Source of the DNA: Youngiibacter multivorans
GTDB taxonomy: Bacteria; Bacillota; Clostridia; Clostridiales; Clostridiaceae
Direction of reading: 5' to 3'
DNA: 64,000 nt
NCBI RefSeq assembly: GCF_017873395.1
Contig: NZ_JAGGKC010000001.1
Coordinates: 1 to 64,000 of the forward strand
The number at the start of each line of letters is the position of its first letter. Positions within the stretch are counted from its first letter, which is position 1. The notes beneath the pieces were generated by a model, which saw only the letters and a program-made list of their open reading frames with translations, was not told the DNA's origin and did not search any database. The position numbers and the translations under genes were made by a program. Positions 27,327 to 35,667 of this stretch are shown here, in pieces.

Positions 27327-27773
27327 TTGAAGATTATTCTGCTTAAAGACGTTAAAGATTTAGGGAAAAAAGGTGATGTTGTAGACACATCAGATGGATA
27401 TGCAAGAAACTATTTGTTCCCCAGGAAGCTTGCTCAGGAGGCTACGTCTGAGAATCTTCATGTCGTTAACATGAAGAAGGACAGCGAGAGAAAGCTAAAG
27501 CTTAAGGAAATTGAAGAAGCGCAGGCAATTGCTGAGAAAATGAAAAACAAGGAAGTTACTGTCAATGTAAAGGTCGGTGAAAATGGAAGATTATTTGGAG
27601 CCGTTACAAGCAAAGATGTGGCTGAGATAATAAAGAAGAACTTTGGGATCGATGTAGATAAGAAAAAGGTTGTTGTCGAAACAATCAAGATGGTTGGCAG
27701 CTATGATGTCGAGGTCAAGGTATACCCTGAGATTTCTGCAAAGTTCAAGCTGAGCATTGCACCGACAGAATAG
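27327..27773 (+). CDS. rplI: 50S ribosomal protein L9
   Basis: 148 residues starting MKIILLKDVKDLGKKGDVVD, followed by the YARNYLFPRKLA motif, a long helix and the C-terminal domain. The start is TTG with GAGGAGG upstream, inside the end of gdpP. The gdpP-rplI-lonC-dnaB order is conserved in Clostridia. Confidence 0.97.
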   Translation: MKIILLKDVKDLGKKGDVVDTSDGYARNYLFPRKLAQEATSENLHVVNMKKDSERKLKLKEIEEAQAIAEKMKNKEVTVNVKVGENGRLFGAVTSKDVAEIIKKNFGIDVDKKKVVVETIKMVGSYDVEVKVYPEISAKFKLSIAPTE

Positions 27774-27782
27774 GAGGTAGTT

Positions 27783-29663
27783 TTGGACAAGACGAACAAG
27801 AGACCTGTCCTGGATGAGTCTGACCTCATGGCAGAAGTTAAGGTCCAGCTGGAGATACTTGAAAATGTCCTGGATAAGGGGGCAGTCAAGGCCAGGGCTG
27901 TGAAGTTCAAACTTAACAAGCTGCTGAATGGTTCAGTTTATCAAAAAGCATATGCTGTTAACATGATTGCATCAGATGGCACAAGCAAGGTTAAGATTCC
28001 AAATCAGGAAGATATTTTTGATGTAATCGAAGATACAAATAAGTGGATATCGGAGTCAATAGCACGGAACTTTGTTCAGAGCAACATAGAGAAGGAAGTC
28101 GAGATTGCTATCATGAACAAGCAGGACAAGTATATCGATGAGATGAGGCTGTCAGTGCTTAGCAAAAAGAAGGGTCCGGAAAATGCAAAAACAAGGAAGA
28201 GATACAATGATCTGGTGAAACTGGACAAGAAGAATCTTACAAAAAGCCTTCAGTCGCTTTTAAGACCGGAGACCTTTGATGAACTTGTAGGTCAGGAACG
28301 CGCTGTGAAGTCGCTTCTGTCAAAGATTGCATCTCCATATCCTCAGCACATAATATTATACGGACCGCCTGGTGTTGGAAAAACTACTGCGGCAAGAATC
28401 GCGCTTGATGAAGCGAAGAAGCTGAAATTCACCCCATATGGCAAGGATGCTAAATTTGTTGAGGTAGATGGAACGACACTGAGATGGGATCCAAGGGAGA
28501 TTACAAACCCACTTCTTGGTTCGGTGCATGATCCAATTTATCAGGGCAGCAAACGGGATCTTGCCGAAGGTGGAATTCCTGAGCCAAAACCAGGACTTGT
28601 TACCGAAGCCCATGGTGGCGTGCTCTTCATAGATGAGATCGGAGAGCTTGATGAAATACTCCAGAACAAGCTGCTTAAAGTCCTGGAAGACAAAAGAGTG
28701 GAATTCTCATCCTCATACTATGATCCTGATGATGAGAATACTCCTGAATATATCAAATACCTGTTTGAAAAAGGAGCACCAGCTGACTTTGTGCTGATTG
28801 GTGCAACAACGAGGGAGCCTCAGGACATTAGTCCTGCATTAAGGTCAAGATGTACAGAAGTATATTTTGAACCTCTTTCGCCATCAGACATTCAGGTAAT
28901 CGTGAGAAATGCTGCCAGGAAGCTTCAAGTTGAGCTTGAGGAAGGGATAGAAGAGACAATCTCAAGATATACAGTTGAAGGCAGAAAGGCCATCAATCTT
29001 CTTGCTGATGCTTATGGGCTTATATTGTACAATACAAGATCAGCTGACCTGATGAACGTCAGGATAAAAAACAGTGATCTGGCTGAGGTAATAAAGATAG
29101 CCAGGCTTTCTCCATTTGAAATGAACCATGAGGGTGAGAAAAAGGAAGTCGGTCACATTTATGGCCTTGCTGTATCAGGTTATATCGGATCGACACTGGA
29201 AATAGAAGCGACGGTATATCCTGCCCGTGAAAGTGGAAAAGGTGCTGTCAGATTCAATGATACTGCAGGATCAATGGCCAAGGACTCGGTATTCAACGCG
29301 GCTTCTGTCATAAGAAGTGTTACCGGTAAGGATATGGCTGATTATGATGTACATGTAAATGTTATTGGAGGTGCCAATATTGATGGTCCTTCAGCAGGTG
29401 CTGCAATAACAGTCTGCATAATAAGCGCGCTGCTCGACAAACCTATAAGGCAGGACATTGCAGTCACCGGTGAGATATCCCTTAGAGGAAAGATAAAACC
29501 GGTTGGTGGCATATTTGAAAAGATCTATGGCGCAAGGAGAAAAGGTATCAGGCTAGTTCTGATTCCCGAAGATAACAAGGCGGAAATGCCTGGAGACATT
29601 AAGGACATTGAGGTAAGGACAATTAGGGATATAGATGCTCTGCTGAAGATTGTGCTGGAATAG
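27783..29663 (+). CDS. lonC: Lon family ATP-dependent protease (LonC type)
   Basis: 626 residues. The N-terminal region is helical and lacks the LAN domain. The AAA+ domain has Walker A LYGPPGVGKTTAARIA (near 195), Walker B GGVLFIDEIGEL (near 277) and the sensor region RSRCTEVYFEPL. The Lon proteolytic domain has the catalytic serine in DGPSAGAAITV (near 540) and lysine in LRGKIKPVGGIFEK (near 580). This is the family found upstream of dnaB in Clostridia; related sporulation-linked members exist. The start is TTG after AGGAGG. Confidence 0.93.
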   Translation: MDKTNKRPVLDESDLMAEVKVQLEILENVLDKGAVKARAVKFKLNKLLNGSVYQKAYAVNMIASDGTSKVKIPNQEDIFDVIEDTNKWISESIARNFVQSNIEKEVEIAIMNKQDKYIDEMRLSVLSKKKGPENAKTRKRYNDLVKLDKKNLTKSLQSLLRPETFDELVGQERAVKSLLSKIASPYPQHIILYGPPGVGKTTAARIALDEAKKLKFTPYGKDAKFVEVDGTTLRWDPREITNPLLGSVHDPIYQGSKRDLAEGGIPEPKPGLVTEAHGGVLFIDEIGELDEILQNKLLKVLEDKRVEFSSSYYDPDDENTPEYIKYLFEKGAPADFVLIGATTREPQDISPALRSRCTEVYFEPLSPSDIQVIVRNAARKLQVELEEGIEETISRYTVEGRKAINLLADAYGLILYNTRSADLMNVRIKNSDLAEVIKIARLSPFEMNHEGEKKEVGHIYGLAVSGYIGSTLEIEATVYPARESGKGAVRFNDTAGSMAKDSVFNAASVIRSVTGKDMADYDVHVNVIGGANIDGPSAGAAITVCIISALLDKPIRQDIAVTGEISLRGKIKPVGGIFEKIYGARRKGIRLVLIPEDNKAEMPGDIKDIEVRTIRDIDALLKIVLE

Positions 29664-29672
29664 GGGGATTAT

Positions 29673-31007
29673 ATGGAAGGAAATACATTGAGAATAATGC
29701 CCAATAACCAGGATGCAGAGCAATCCGTGCTGGGTTCAATGATACTTGACAAGAATTCCATAGCTCAGGTGCTTGAAGTGCTGAAGGCTGAGGACTTTTA
29801 CAGGGAAGGTCATAAGACCATTTTCCTTGCCGTACTGGACTTGTTTCAAAGGGATATTCCAATAGACCTTGTTACAATGACTGAGCTTCTCAGGTCAACT
29901 GAAAAGCTGGACCAGGTCGGAGGGATATCCTATCTTACTGAACTTGCAAGCTCAGTGCCATCTACTTTGAACCTAAGCTCATATATCAAGATAGTCTCAG
30001 AAAAGTCGCTTCTCAGGAAACTGATAAGGGCTTCTACAGAGATAATGGATGACAGCTACAGCAAGCAGGATAACGTTGAAGGTGTACTGGACAGCGCAGA
30101 GAAAAGGATATTCAACATTGCTGAAAAGAGGTCTTCTGGTGGATTTGAACCGCTTAGCACAATACTTGAACGAGGCTTCATTGAGATTGAGAGGATGTTC
30201 AACAACAAGGGAGCGACGACGGGCGTGCCGTCACCATTTCCTGAGCTGGATGCTAAGACCTCAGGATTCCAGAAGGGCGACATGATCCTTATCGCTGCAA
30301 GGCCCTCCATGGGAAAAACAACACTTGCTCTAAATCTTGCTGAACATGCTGCGTTAAGGGCAGGAAAGAGCGTAGCGATTTTTTCTCTGGAAATGTCAAC
30401 TGAACAGCTAGCCTACAAGCTGCTGTGCTCTGAAGCTAATGTTGATATGCTTAAGCTTAGGACAGGAGAGCTTGATGACAAGGACTGGGAAAATATTGCA
30501 AGGGCATCAGGACCGCTATCTCAGGCTAAGATATTCATTGACGATACTGCAGGTATCTCAGTTACTGAAATGAGGTCCAAATGCAGAAGACTGAAGCTTG
30601 AACACGGTATCGACATGATTATGGTCGATTACCTTCAGCTCATGAGCGGATCGGGTGAAAACAGGCAGCAGGAAGTATCAGAGATCTCCAGGTCAATAAA
30701 AGCACTGGCCAAGGAGATGAGCTGCCCTGTGATAGCGCTATCGCAGCTTTCCAGAGCTCCGGAGCAAAGGGCTGACCACAGGCCGATGCTGTCGGACTTG
30801 AGGGAATCAGGCTCCATAGAGCAGGATGCAGACCTTGTCATGTTCCTTTACAGGGATGAATACTATAATAAGGATTCTGAAGACAAGAATATCGCTGAAT
30901 GCATAATAGCTAAGCAGAGGAACGGTCCCGTAGGAACAGTAAAACTTGCATGGCTTGGACAATTCTCAAGGTTTGCAAGACTTGATACTGTACACAGGGA
31001 TTATTGA
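29673..31007 (+). CDS. dnaB: Replicative DNA helicase DnaB/DnaC
   Basis: 444 residues. The N-terminal domain contains NNQDAEQSVLGSMILD. The RecA-like ATPase has Walker A ARPSMGKTTLALN (near 210), the FSLEMS motif, Walker B IDMIMVDYLQLM and SQLSRAPEQR. It unwinds DNA at the fork and is loaded by DnaI and DnaD, both encoded further on in this window (39205-41140). Confidence 0.97.
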   Translation: MEGNTLRIMPNNQDAEQSVLGSMILDKNSIAQVLEVLKAEDFYREGHKTIFLAVLDLFQRDIPIDLVTMTELLRSTEKLDQVGGISYLTELASSVPSTLNLSSYIKIVSEKSLLRKLIRASTEIMDDSYSKQDNVEGVLDSAEKRIFNIAEKRSSGGFEPLSTILERGFIEIERMFNNKGATTGVPSPFPELDAKTSGFQKGDMILIAARPSMGKTTLALNLAEHAALRAGKSVAIFSLEMSTEQLAYKLLCSEANVDMLKLRTGELDDKDWENIARASGPLSQAKIFIDDTAGISVTEMRSKCRRLKLEHGIDMIMVDYLQLMSGSGENRQQEVSEISRSIKALAKEMSCPVIALSQLSRAPEQRADHRPMLSDLRESGSIEQDADLVMFLYRDEYYNKDSEDKNIAECIIAKQRNGPVGTVKLAWLGQFSRFARLDTVHRDY

Positions 31008-31025
31008 TATCCAGTGGGAGATAAA

Positions 31026-31445
31026 ATGAAAGAGAGATCCTTTGGAGCGGTTGTAATTGATGAAAAAGGAAGATATCTTCTCGTAAAGCATAGATATGGC
31101 AGGCACTGGGACTTTCCCAAAGGACATATGGAAGGGGACGAGAGCCCTCTGGAAGCTGCACTAAGGGAAGTGCTCGAGGAAACTGGACTGGAGCTTGAAT
31201 TGTTTGGAGAGCATGTTCTGAAGTCAACCTATTCGCCTAAGGCCGGAATCGAAAAGACAGTAGACTTTTATATAGGCAGGGGAATAGGAATTGTTGAGAT
31301 TCAAGAGGCCGAGATTGAGGATTGTGGATACTTTTCCTTTGAAGAAGCTCTTATGAAGATAACCTATGAGGAGAGCAAGGCAGTACTCAGAGAAGCTTCT
31401 GTGCTGATCGCCGAGCGAAACAAGAGAAGATACAATGATAAATAA
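31026..31445 (+). CDS. NUDIX hydrolase
   Basis: 139 residues. The Nudix box is clear: G-x5-E-x7-REVLEETGLE, starting at GHMEGDESPLEAALREV near residue 40. The N-terminus MKERSFGAVVIDEKGRYLLV and the HWDFPKGH segment resemble bis(5'-nucleosyl)-tetraphosphatase-type members. Substrate not predictable. The ATG at 31026 (GGGAG upstream) is used. Probably co-transcribed with dnaB. Confidence 0.92.
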   Translation: MKERSFGAVVIDEKGRYLLVKHRYGRHWDFPKGHMEGDESPLEAALREVLEETGLELELFGEHVLKSTYSPKAGIEKTVDFYIGRGIGIVEIQEAEIEDCGYFSFEEALMKITYEESKAVLREASVLIAERNKRRYNDK

Positions 31446-31480
31446 CAAAAAAAGGGCTTGAATTACAAGTCCTTTTTCTT
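31446..31480. terminator. Bidirectional terminator between nudix and pgsA
   Basis: Stem AAAGGGCTTG/CAAGTCCTTT with loop AATTA. It is T-rich on both sides, so it can serve both convergent genes; the pgsA stop codon lies in the loop. Confidence 0.85.
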
Positions 31481-31978
31481 TTCCAGGGTTATTCTGATAT
31501 AGGATATCATAGCTACCATACCCACCAAGGCTGCCGCAACAAGAATAATGAGACCCATGTTCCTGTTGAATACCAAAGTGACCATTGATACATGAAAGAG
31601 AAAGGTAGCGGTTTTTCCGAATTTGTTCGCTGGGTTTATAATTCCCTTACGGTAGGTAAAAATTCCACCGACTATCATGAAAATCTCTTTTGCGAGTATT
31701 ATAATTAAAAGAAACAATGGAACAATACCAGTGATTGTAAAGGACGTCAGGGCTGTTATAAGCATCAGCTTGTCTGCAAGAGGGTCCATTACAGTGCCGA
31801 ACTTGGTAATCTGGTTGTATTTTCTAGCTATATAGCCATCCAGTACATCTGTTGCGCCAGCTAGAACGAAGATACCTACAGCCTGAAGCAGATGGGTTTC
31901 CGGTGAAGAGAAATAAACGGCCAGGAAAATGGGAATAAGAAATATCCTGAATACTGTCAGCATGTTTGGTATGTTCAT
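31463..31978 (-). CDS. pgsA: CDP-diacylglycerol-glycerol-3-phosphate 3-phosphatidyltransferase
   Basis: 171 residues from the ATG at 31978 (MNIPNMLTVFRIF). It is a membrane enzyme with about five helices. The CDP-alcohol phosphotransferase motif is intact: D-G-x2-A-R-x8-G-x3-D-x3-D in the segment DGYIARKYNQITKFGTVMDP. It makes phosphatidylglycerol phosphate. An in-frame ATG at 32038 would add 20 charged residues. The only strong Shine-Dalgarno (AAGGAGGAGG) is 27 bases upstream of the chosen ATG, separated from it by a hairpin (see findings). Confidence 0.9.
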   Translation of the reverse strand: MNIPNMLTVFRIFLIPIFLAVYFSSPETHLLQAVGIFVLAGATDVLDGYIARKYNQITKFGTVMDPLADKLMLITALTSFTITGIVPLFLLIIILAKEIFMIVGGIFTYRKGIINPANKFGKTATFLFHVSMVTLVFNRNMGLIILVAAALVGMVAMISYIRITLEKKKDL

Positions 31979-32176
31979 ATCAATTCGGTCAGCCTTTAGC
32001 CGACCCTCCTCCTTCCCAAGGGAGTACCCATGCTTCATTTGTCAATTTACAAATTTGAGAGTTCTTTCAATTTCATTATATCCTACTTATGTAATTTTTT
32101 TGGGGTGTTATCAATAAATTAACAACCATAAACATTAACAGGGATAGTATAAAAAACACGAATGATAAAAGTCTAT

Positions 32177-32205
32177 TTGATGATTTCTTTTGTTTCTGTT
32201 AATAT
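32177..32205 (+). promoter_or_regulatory. Putative purA promoter
   Basis: TTGATG (32177-32182), 17-base spacer, TAATAT (32200-32205), about 50 bases before the purA start codon. Confidence 0.45.
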
Positions 32206-32255
32206 AGTTATTGGTAATGGTGTGAAATTGTTTCGTTTATGAGGGGAGATATATT

Positions 32256-33542
32256 ATGTCAACTTTAGTAATAGTAGGTGCTCAATGGGGAGACGAGGGC
32301 AAAGGAAAGATAACTGATTATCTTGCAGAAACTGCTGAAGTGGTTGTGAGATTTCAAGGTGGCAATAATGCTGGTCATACAGTTGAAGTAAATGACAAGA
32401 AGTACAAACTTCATCTGATACCTTCAGGAATATTATACGATGACAAGCTGAATGTAGTAGGAAATGGTGTGGCCTTTGATCCCAGAGCATTTTTTGAAGA
32501 AATTGAATACCTTGAGAATCTTGGAATAAAGATTGATAGCAGCAAATTGATAGTGAGCGACAGGGCTCAGCTTATAATGCCATATCATAAAGTTCTCGAC
32601 CAGCTAAAGGAAAAGGCCAGAGGAAAGAATGACATTGGAACTACAGGAAAGGGTATCGGACCTTGCTATACTGACAAGTATGAGAGGTCAGGAATAAGAG
32701 TTTGCGACCTGATGCATGCTGAAAGCTTCAGAGAAAAGCTTGCGGACAGCCTGGCACAGAAGAATGAGTATATCGTTAAAGTTCTCGGTGGCGAAGCGCT
32801 TGATTTCGATACCATTTATAATGAATACATTTCATTGGCAGACAAACTCAGACCTTTCGTAAAGGATACCTCTGTAGTTGTATACAACGAGATCAGAAAG
32901 CAGAAGAGGGTGCTATTTGAAGGTGCACAGGGAATGCTGCTTGACATCGATTATGGAACATATCCGTTTGTAACATCATCGAATACCACTGCCGGAGGCG
33001 TTGCAAGCGGCGTAGGCATTGGTCCCAACATGATTGAGAAAGCAATTGGAGTTACCAAGGCGTACACTACCAGAGTAGGCAAGGGGCCATTCCCGACTGA
33101 ACTTAATGATTCAACCGGAGAATGGATCAGAGAAAAAGGCTTTGAATACGGTACGACAACTGGAAGAAGCAGAAGATGTGGTTGGCTTGACCTGGTAATT
33201 GTAAAGACTTCAATGAGAGTATCGGGACTAACATCCCTTGTACTTACTAAGATAGATACGCTCGCCGGTCTTGAGACAGTCAAGGTTTGTACCGGGTACA
33301 AGCTGAGAGATGAAATCATCGACTATGTTCCCGCTAGCCTTGTTGACCTTGCTGAGTGTGAACCGGTGTATGAGGAGTTCGAGGGCTGGGACAATTCGGT
33401 TGAAAAGGCTACATCCATTGATGAAATGCATCCGAATGCAAGAAAATACATTGAAAGAATTGAGGAGCTCCTGGATATCAAAGTCTCGATTGTTTCTGTG
33501 GGACCTAGAAGAGACCAGACGTTCAAAAAATCATCCTTATGA
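32256..33542 (+). CDS. purA: Adenylosuccinate synthase
   Basis: 428 residues. The GTP-binding motif GAQWGDEGKGKI is at the N-terminus, with GNNAGHTVEV, GTTGKGIGPCYTDKYER and TTTGRSRRCGWLD following. It joins IMP and aspartate to form adenylosuccinate with GTP hydrolysis, the first step of AMP synthesis from IMP. Strong GAGGGGAG upstream. A single-gene unit with its own terminator. Confidence 0.97.
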   Translation: MSTLVIVGAQWGDEGKGKITDYLAETAEVVVRFQGGNNAGHTVEVNDKKYKLHLIPSGILYDDKLNVVGNGVAFDPRAFFEEIEYLENLGIKIDSSKLIVSDRAQLIMPYHKVLDQLKEKARGKNDIGTTGKGIGPCYTDKYERSGIRVCDLMHAESFREKLADSLAQKNEYIVKVLGGEALDFDTIYNEYISLADKLRPFVKDTSVVVYNEIRKQKRVLFEGAQGMLLDIDYGTYPFVTSSNTTAGGVASGVGIGPNMIEKAIGVTKAYTTRVGKGPFPTELNDSTGEWIREKGFEYGTTTGRSRRCGWLDLVIVKTSMRVSGLTSLVLTKIDTLAGLETVKVCTGYKLRDEIIDYVPASLVDLAECEPVYEEFEGWDNSVEKATSIDEMHPNARKYIERIEELLDIKVSIVSVGPRRDQTFKKSSL

Positions 33543-33580
33543 TCAATGCATAAAAACAAATAATAAATACAAGATGTGTA

Positions 33581-33610
33581 AAAATCCCGATTTCAACCGG
33601 GATTTTTTTC
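33581..33610 (+). terminator. Terminator after purA
   Basis: Stem AAAATCCCG/CGGGATTTT with a loop of about 8 bases and a T-tract. Confidence 0.92.
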
Positions 33611-33666
33611 ATTGCATTTGTGTTACTATACAATCACAGGAAGAGTCTAAATGCGGAGGTGGAATA

Positions 33667-34560
33667 ATGTTTGAGTATGGATTGGCAACTATGATTATAT
33701 TGCTTGCAGCTGCGTTCTTGAAATTAGCCTATACTCACATTAATTCGCTCCCGATAAAAGTAGAGAGCTACAAGGTTAATGAATACATGGCCTTGAAGGA
33801 AAAAGAGCGCTCAATAAAAAGGAATATATTGCTGTCAGACAGACCAATCCCCGAATACCTTGGAAATGATTTAAGCTATATAACTGAAAAGTTAAATCAT
33901 TTCGATGAAAAGATCGAGGATCTGAAGAATCTTGCAGACGATAGTCTTTCTGCCCGTGGATACAGCAGAAGCCAGATATCCGCAATCAGAAATTTCGACA
34001 GGACAGATAAAATGAGAGAAGCAGCATCACCAGAAATGATAGGTGAGCTTACAATATGCAGAAAATACTCCAAATCAAAAGACAATACTGCTTTCAAGAT
34101 AGTTGTTGATTTCTGCTGGAATGGTGCGCCACTAATTGACACAGGAGATTTTTATTCTGTAGAAGGAATTACCAGAAGCGGAAACGTGTATGTATCAGAT
34201 GCTGTAACTTCACTGCATTACTGCGATTCTAACGGAAAGATGGTTAAATCACATAAAGCAGTTTGGAAGCCCGAAGAGACAATAAGAGGAATGGAAGTAG
34301 CATTCACAGCACCTGTGAAGAGAATATTCAAGATGGATACAGAATGGGAAGGATCTCTTAGAAAAGGAACAATCATGTACGAGGCTGTTGCAGACGGTAA
34401 CATAAGAGAAGTAGATGCAATAGTAAAGTACAGCCATACTGGAAGCGAAATGACAGAGGGATTGGAGTACGCCTGGACAACTTCAGAAAAGTACGGAGAT
34501 ATGGCAATTAATCCTCTCTGCAACATAGGTGAACTTTATGGAAGCAGCATAGCTAAATGA
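33667..34560 (+). CDS. Unknown membrane-anchored protein
   Basis: 297 residues. One N-terminal membrane helix (about 5-22) is followed by a charged, probably coiled region (residues 40-100) and a soluble beta-rich domain of about 190 residues with WNGAPLIDTGDFYSVEGITR and SGNVYVSDAVTS. I do not recognise the family. The ATG at 33667 is preceded by GGAGGTG; an open reading frame running upstream into purA is not used. It faces the regulator gene at 34618 convergently, with a hairpin between. Confidence 0.7.
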   Translation: MFEYGLATMIILLAAAFLKLAYTHINSLPIKVESYKVNEYMALKEKERSIKRNILLSDRPIPEYLGNDLSYITEKLNHFDEKIEDLKNLADDSLSARGYSRSQISAIRNFDRTDKMREAASPEMIGELTICRKYSKSKDNTAFKIVVDFCWNGAPLIDTGDFYSVEGITRSGNVYVSDAVTSLHYCDSNGKMVKSHKAVWKPEETIRGMEVAFTAPVKRIFKMDTEWEGSLRKGTIMYEAVADGNIREVDAIVKYSHTGSEMTEGLEYAWTTSEKYGDMAINPLCNIGELYGSSIAK

Positions 34561-34580
34561 TAACTCCTCCAAATAAATCG

Positions 34581-34614
34581 GAAGGGCCAAAATGGAGCAG
34601 CATTTTGGTCCTTC
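34581..34614. terminator. Hairpin between convergent genes
   Basis: 14-bp stem GAAGGGCCAAAATG/CATTTTGGTCCTTC (one G-T pair) with loop GAGCAG. The T-tract is weak on both strands, but it is the only terminator-like structure between the unknown gene and the regulator gene. Confidence 0.6.
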
Positions 34615-34617
34615 AAA

Positions 34618-35571
34618 TCAGTTTATATCAATATTGTAATTCTTCTTGGTTGATTCGATATAAAGCCTTTTAAGTTCATGTCTGTCGAGTATTTCGAGGA
34701 TGTATATGGACTTTCTCAATGAATCCATGTAGTCCGGATATTTAAGGTGGTATTCTGCGATTCCCTTCCTATAATAGAGGAAAAAAAGATTCGAGAAGTC
34801 ATTGGTTGATTTTCCCAATTCAATACCTTCAGCCGCATAGTTATAAACCTTTTTATGGTTATACAGATTGTGGTAATTGTAAGATAGATTGAAGTATATG
34901 ATCAGCTTGAACTTAACTGGTACAAGCTCATACTTGTCAAATATTGACATCTTCTTAAGGATGAATTCCATGATTGAATTGCTAAGGGCATAATTTTCAG
35001 AATCCGATTCAAAAAGTGCAATCTGAAGAAGCATCCTCAGCTCAAGAAAGTTGTAATTAAACTTCTTGAAAGAGGAAATCGAAAAATCTGGATTATTGAT
35101 TTTAAGTGTCTCAATGAGTGAGTTCTTTGAAGCAAATTTTGCCTGGCTGGAAGATTTCTTGTCATAGTAAACAAGAATAGAGTCTGAATAAGACAGCAGC
35201 ATATCAAAATCTGAAAACTGAACTAGATTATCCATTGATGCACTGCCCTTAATGTCAAACAGATTGTCGCGAATGGAGTATAGCTTAGTTACATCATTGT
35301 AGGTTATCGCTTCATCTAGCTGCTCGTATAATGCAAGAATATTAGTTTCATTCTTGAAGTAAAATAACAATCCCATAAGATCGAATTTATAAACATGGGA
35401 AAGAATTTCAATAGTATCATATCTTGGTATTACAAGTCCGTTTTCCAGGTTAGTGAGCGTGTCTTCGTTAAGTCCAGATATTCTTCTTACATCAGATTGA
35501 TTAAGTCCGAGATATTTTCTGATTTTTCTTAATTCAGCCCCGTATTTCTTCATATCATAGGTCGAAAACAT
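34618..35571 (-). CDS. HTH/TPR-type transcriptional regulator, candidate peptide-pheromone receptor
   Basis: 317 residues. An XRE-type helix-turn-helix is at the N-terminus (about 8-62: GAELRKIRKYLGLNQSDVRR, then GLNEDTLTNLENG). The remainder is helical with repeated aromatic/leucine patterns (for example FNLSYNYHNLYNHKKVYNYA near 240) consistent with tetratricopeptide-like repeats. This architecture is that of RRNPP/Rgg-type cytoplasmic receptors for small peptides. The start ATG at 35571 has GGGGGTG upstream. It is divergent from the repeat-peptide gene at 35668, with only 96 bases between them, and an extended -10 TATGCTATAAT (35641-35631) drives it. Assignment as a receptor is inference from architecture and neighbour. 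Confidence 0.75.
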   Translation of the reverse strand: MFSTYDMKKYGAELRKIRKYLGLNQSDVRRISGLNEDTLTNLENGLVIPRYDTIEILSHVYKFDLMGLLFYFKNETNILALYEQLDEAITYNDVTKLYSIRDNLFDIKGSASMDNLVQFSDFDMLLSYSDSILVYYDKKSSSQAKFASKNSLIETLKINNPDFSISSFKKFNYNFLELRMLLQIALFESDSENYALSNSIMEFILKKMSIFDKYELVPVKFKLIIYFNLSYNYHNLYNHKKVYNYAAEGIELGKSTNDFSNLFFLYYRKGIAEYHLKYPDYMDSLRKSIYILEILDRHELKRLYIESTKKNYNIDIN

Positions 35572-35667
35572 ACACACACCCCCAAAATCCAGATTCAAAC
35601 CCAGAAAATATTTTTTTAAAATATGATAGTATTATAGCATAAATAAGAATCATTGGGGGATGACGTA
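35572..35667. promoter_or_regulatory. Divergent promoter region of regulator and repeat-peptide genes
   Basis: The minus strand carries TATGCTATAAT (35641-35631), an extended -10 for the regulator. On the plus strand several AT-rich -10 candidates (TATGAT at 35622-35627, TATTAT at 35630-35635) overlap it, so the two promoters probably share control. No clear palindromic operator was found. Confidence 0.5.
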
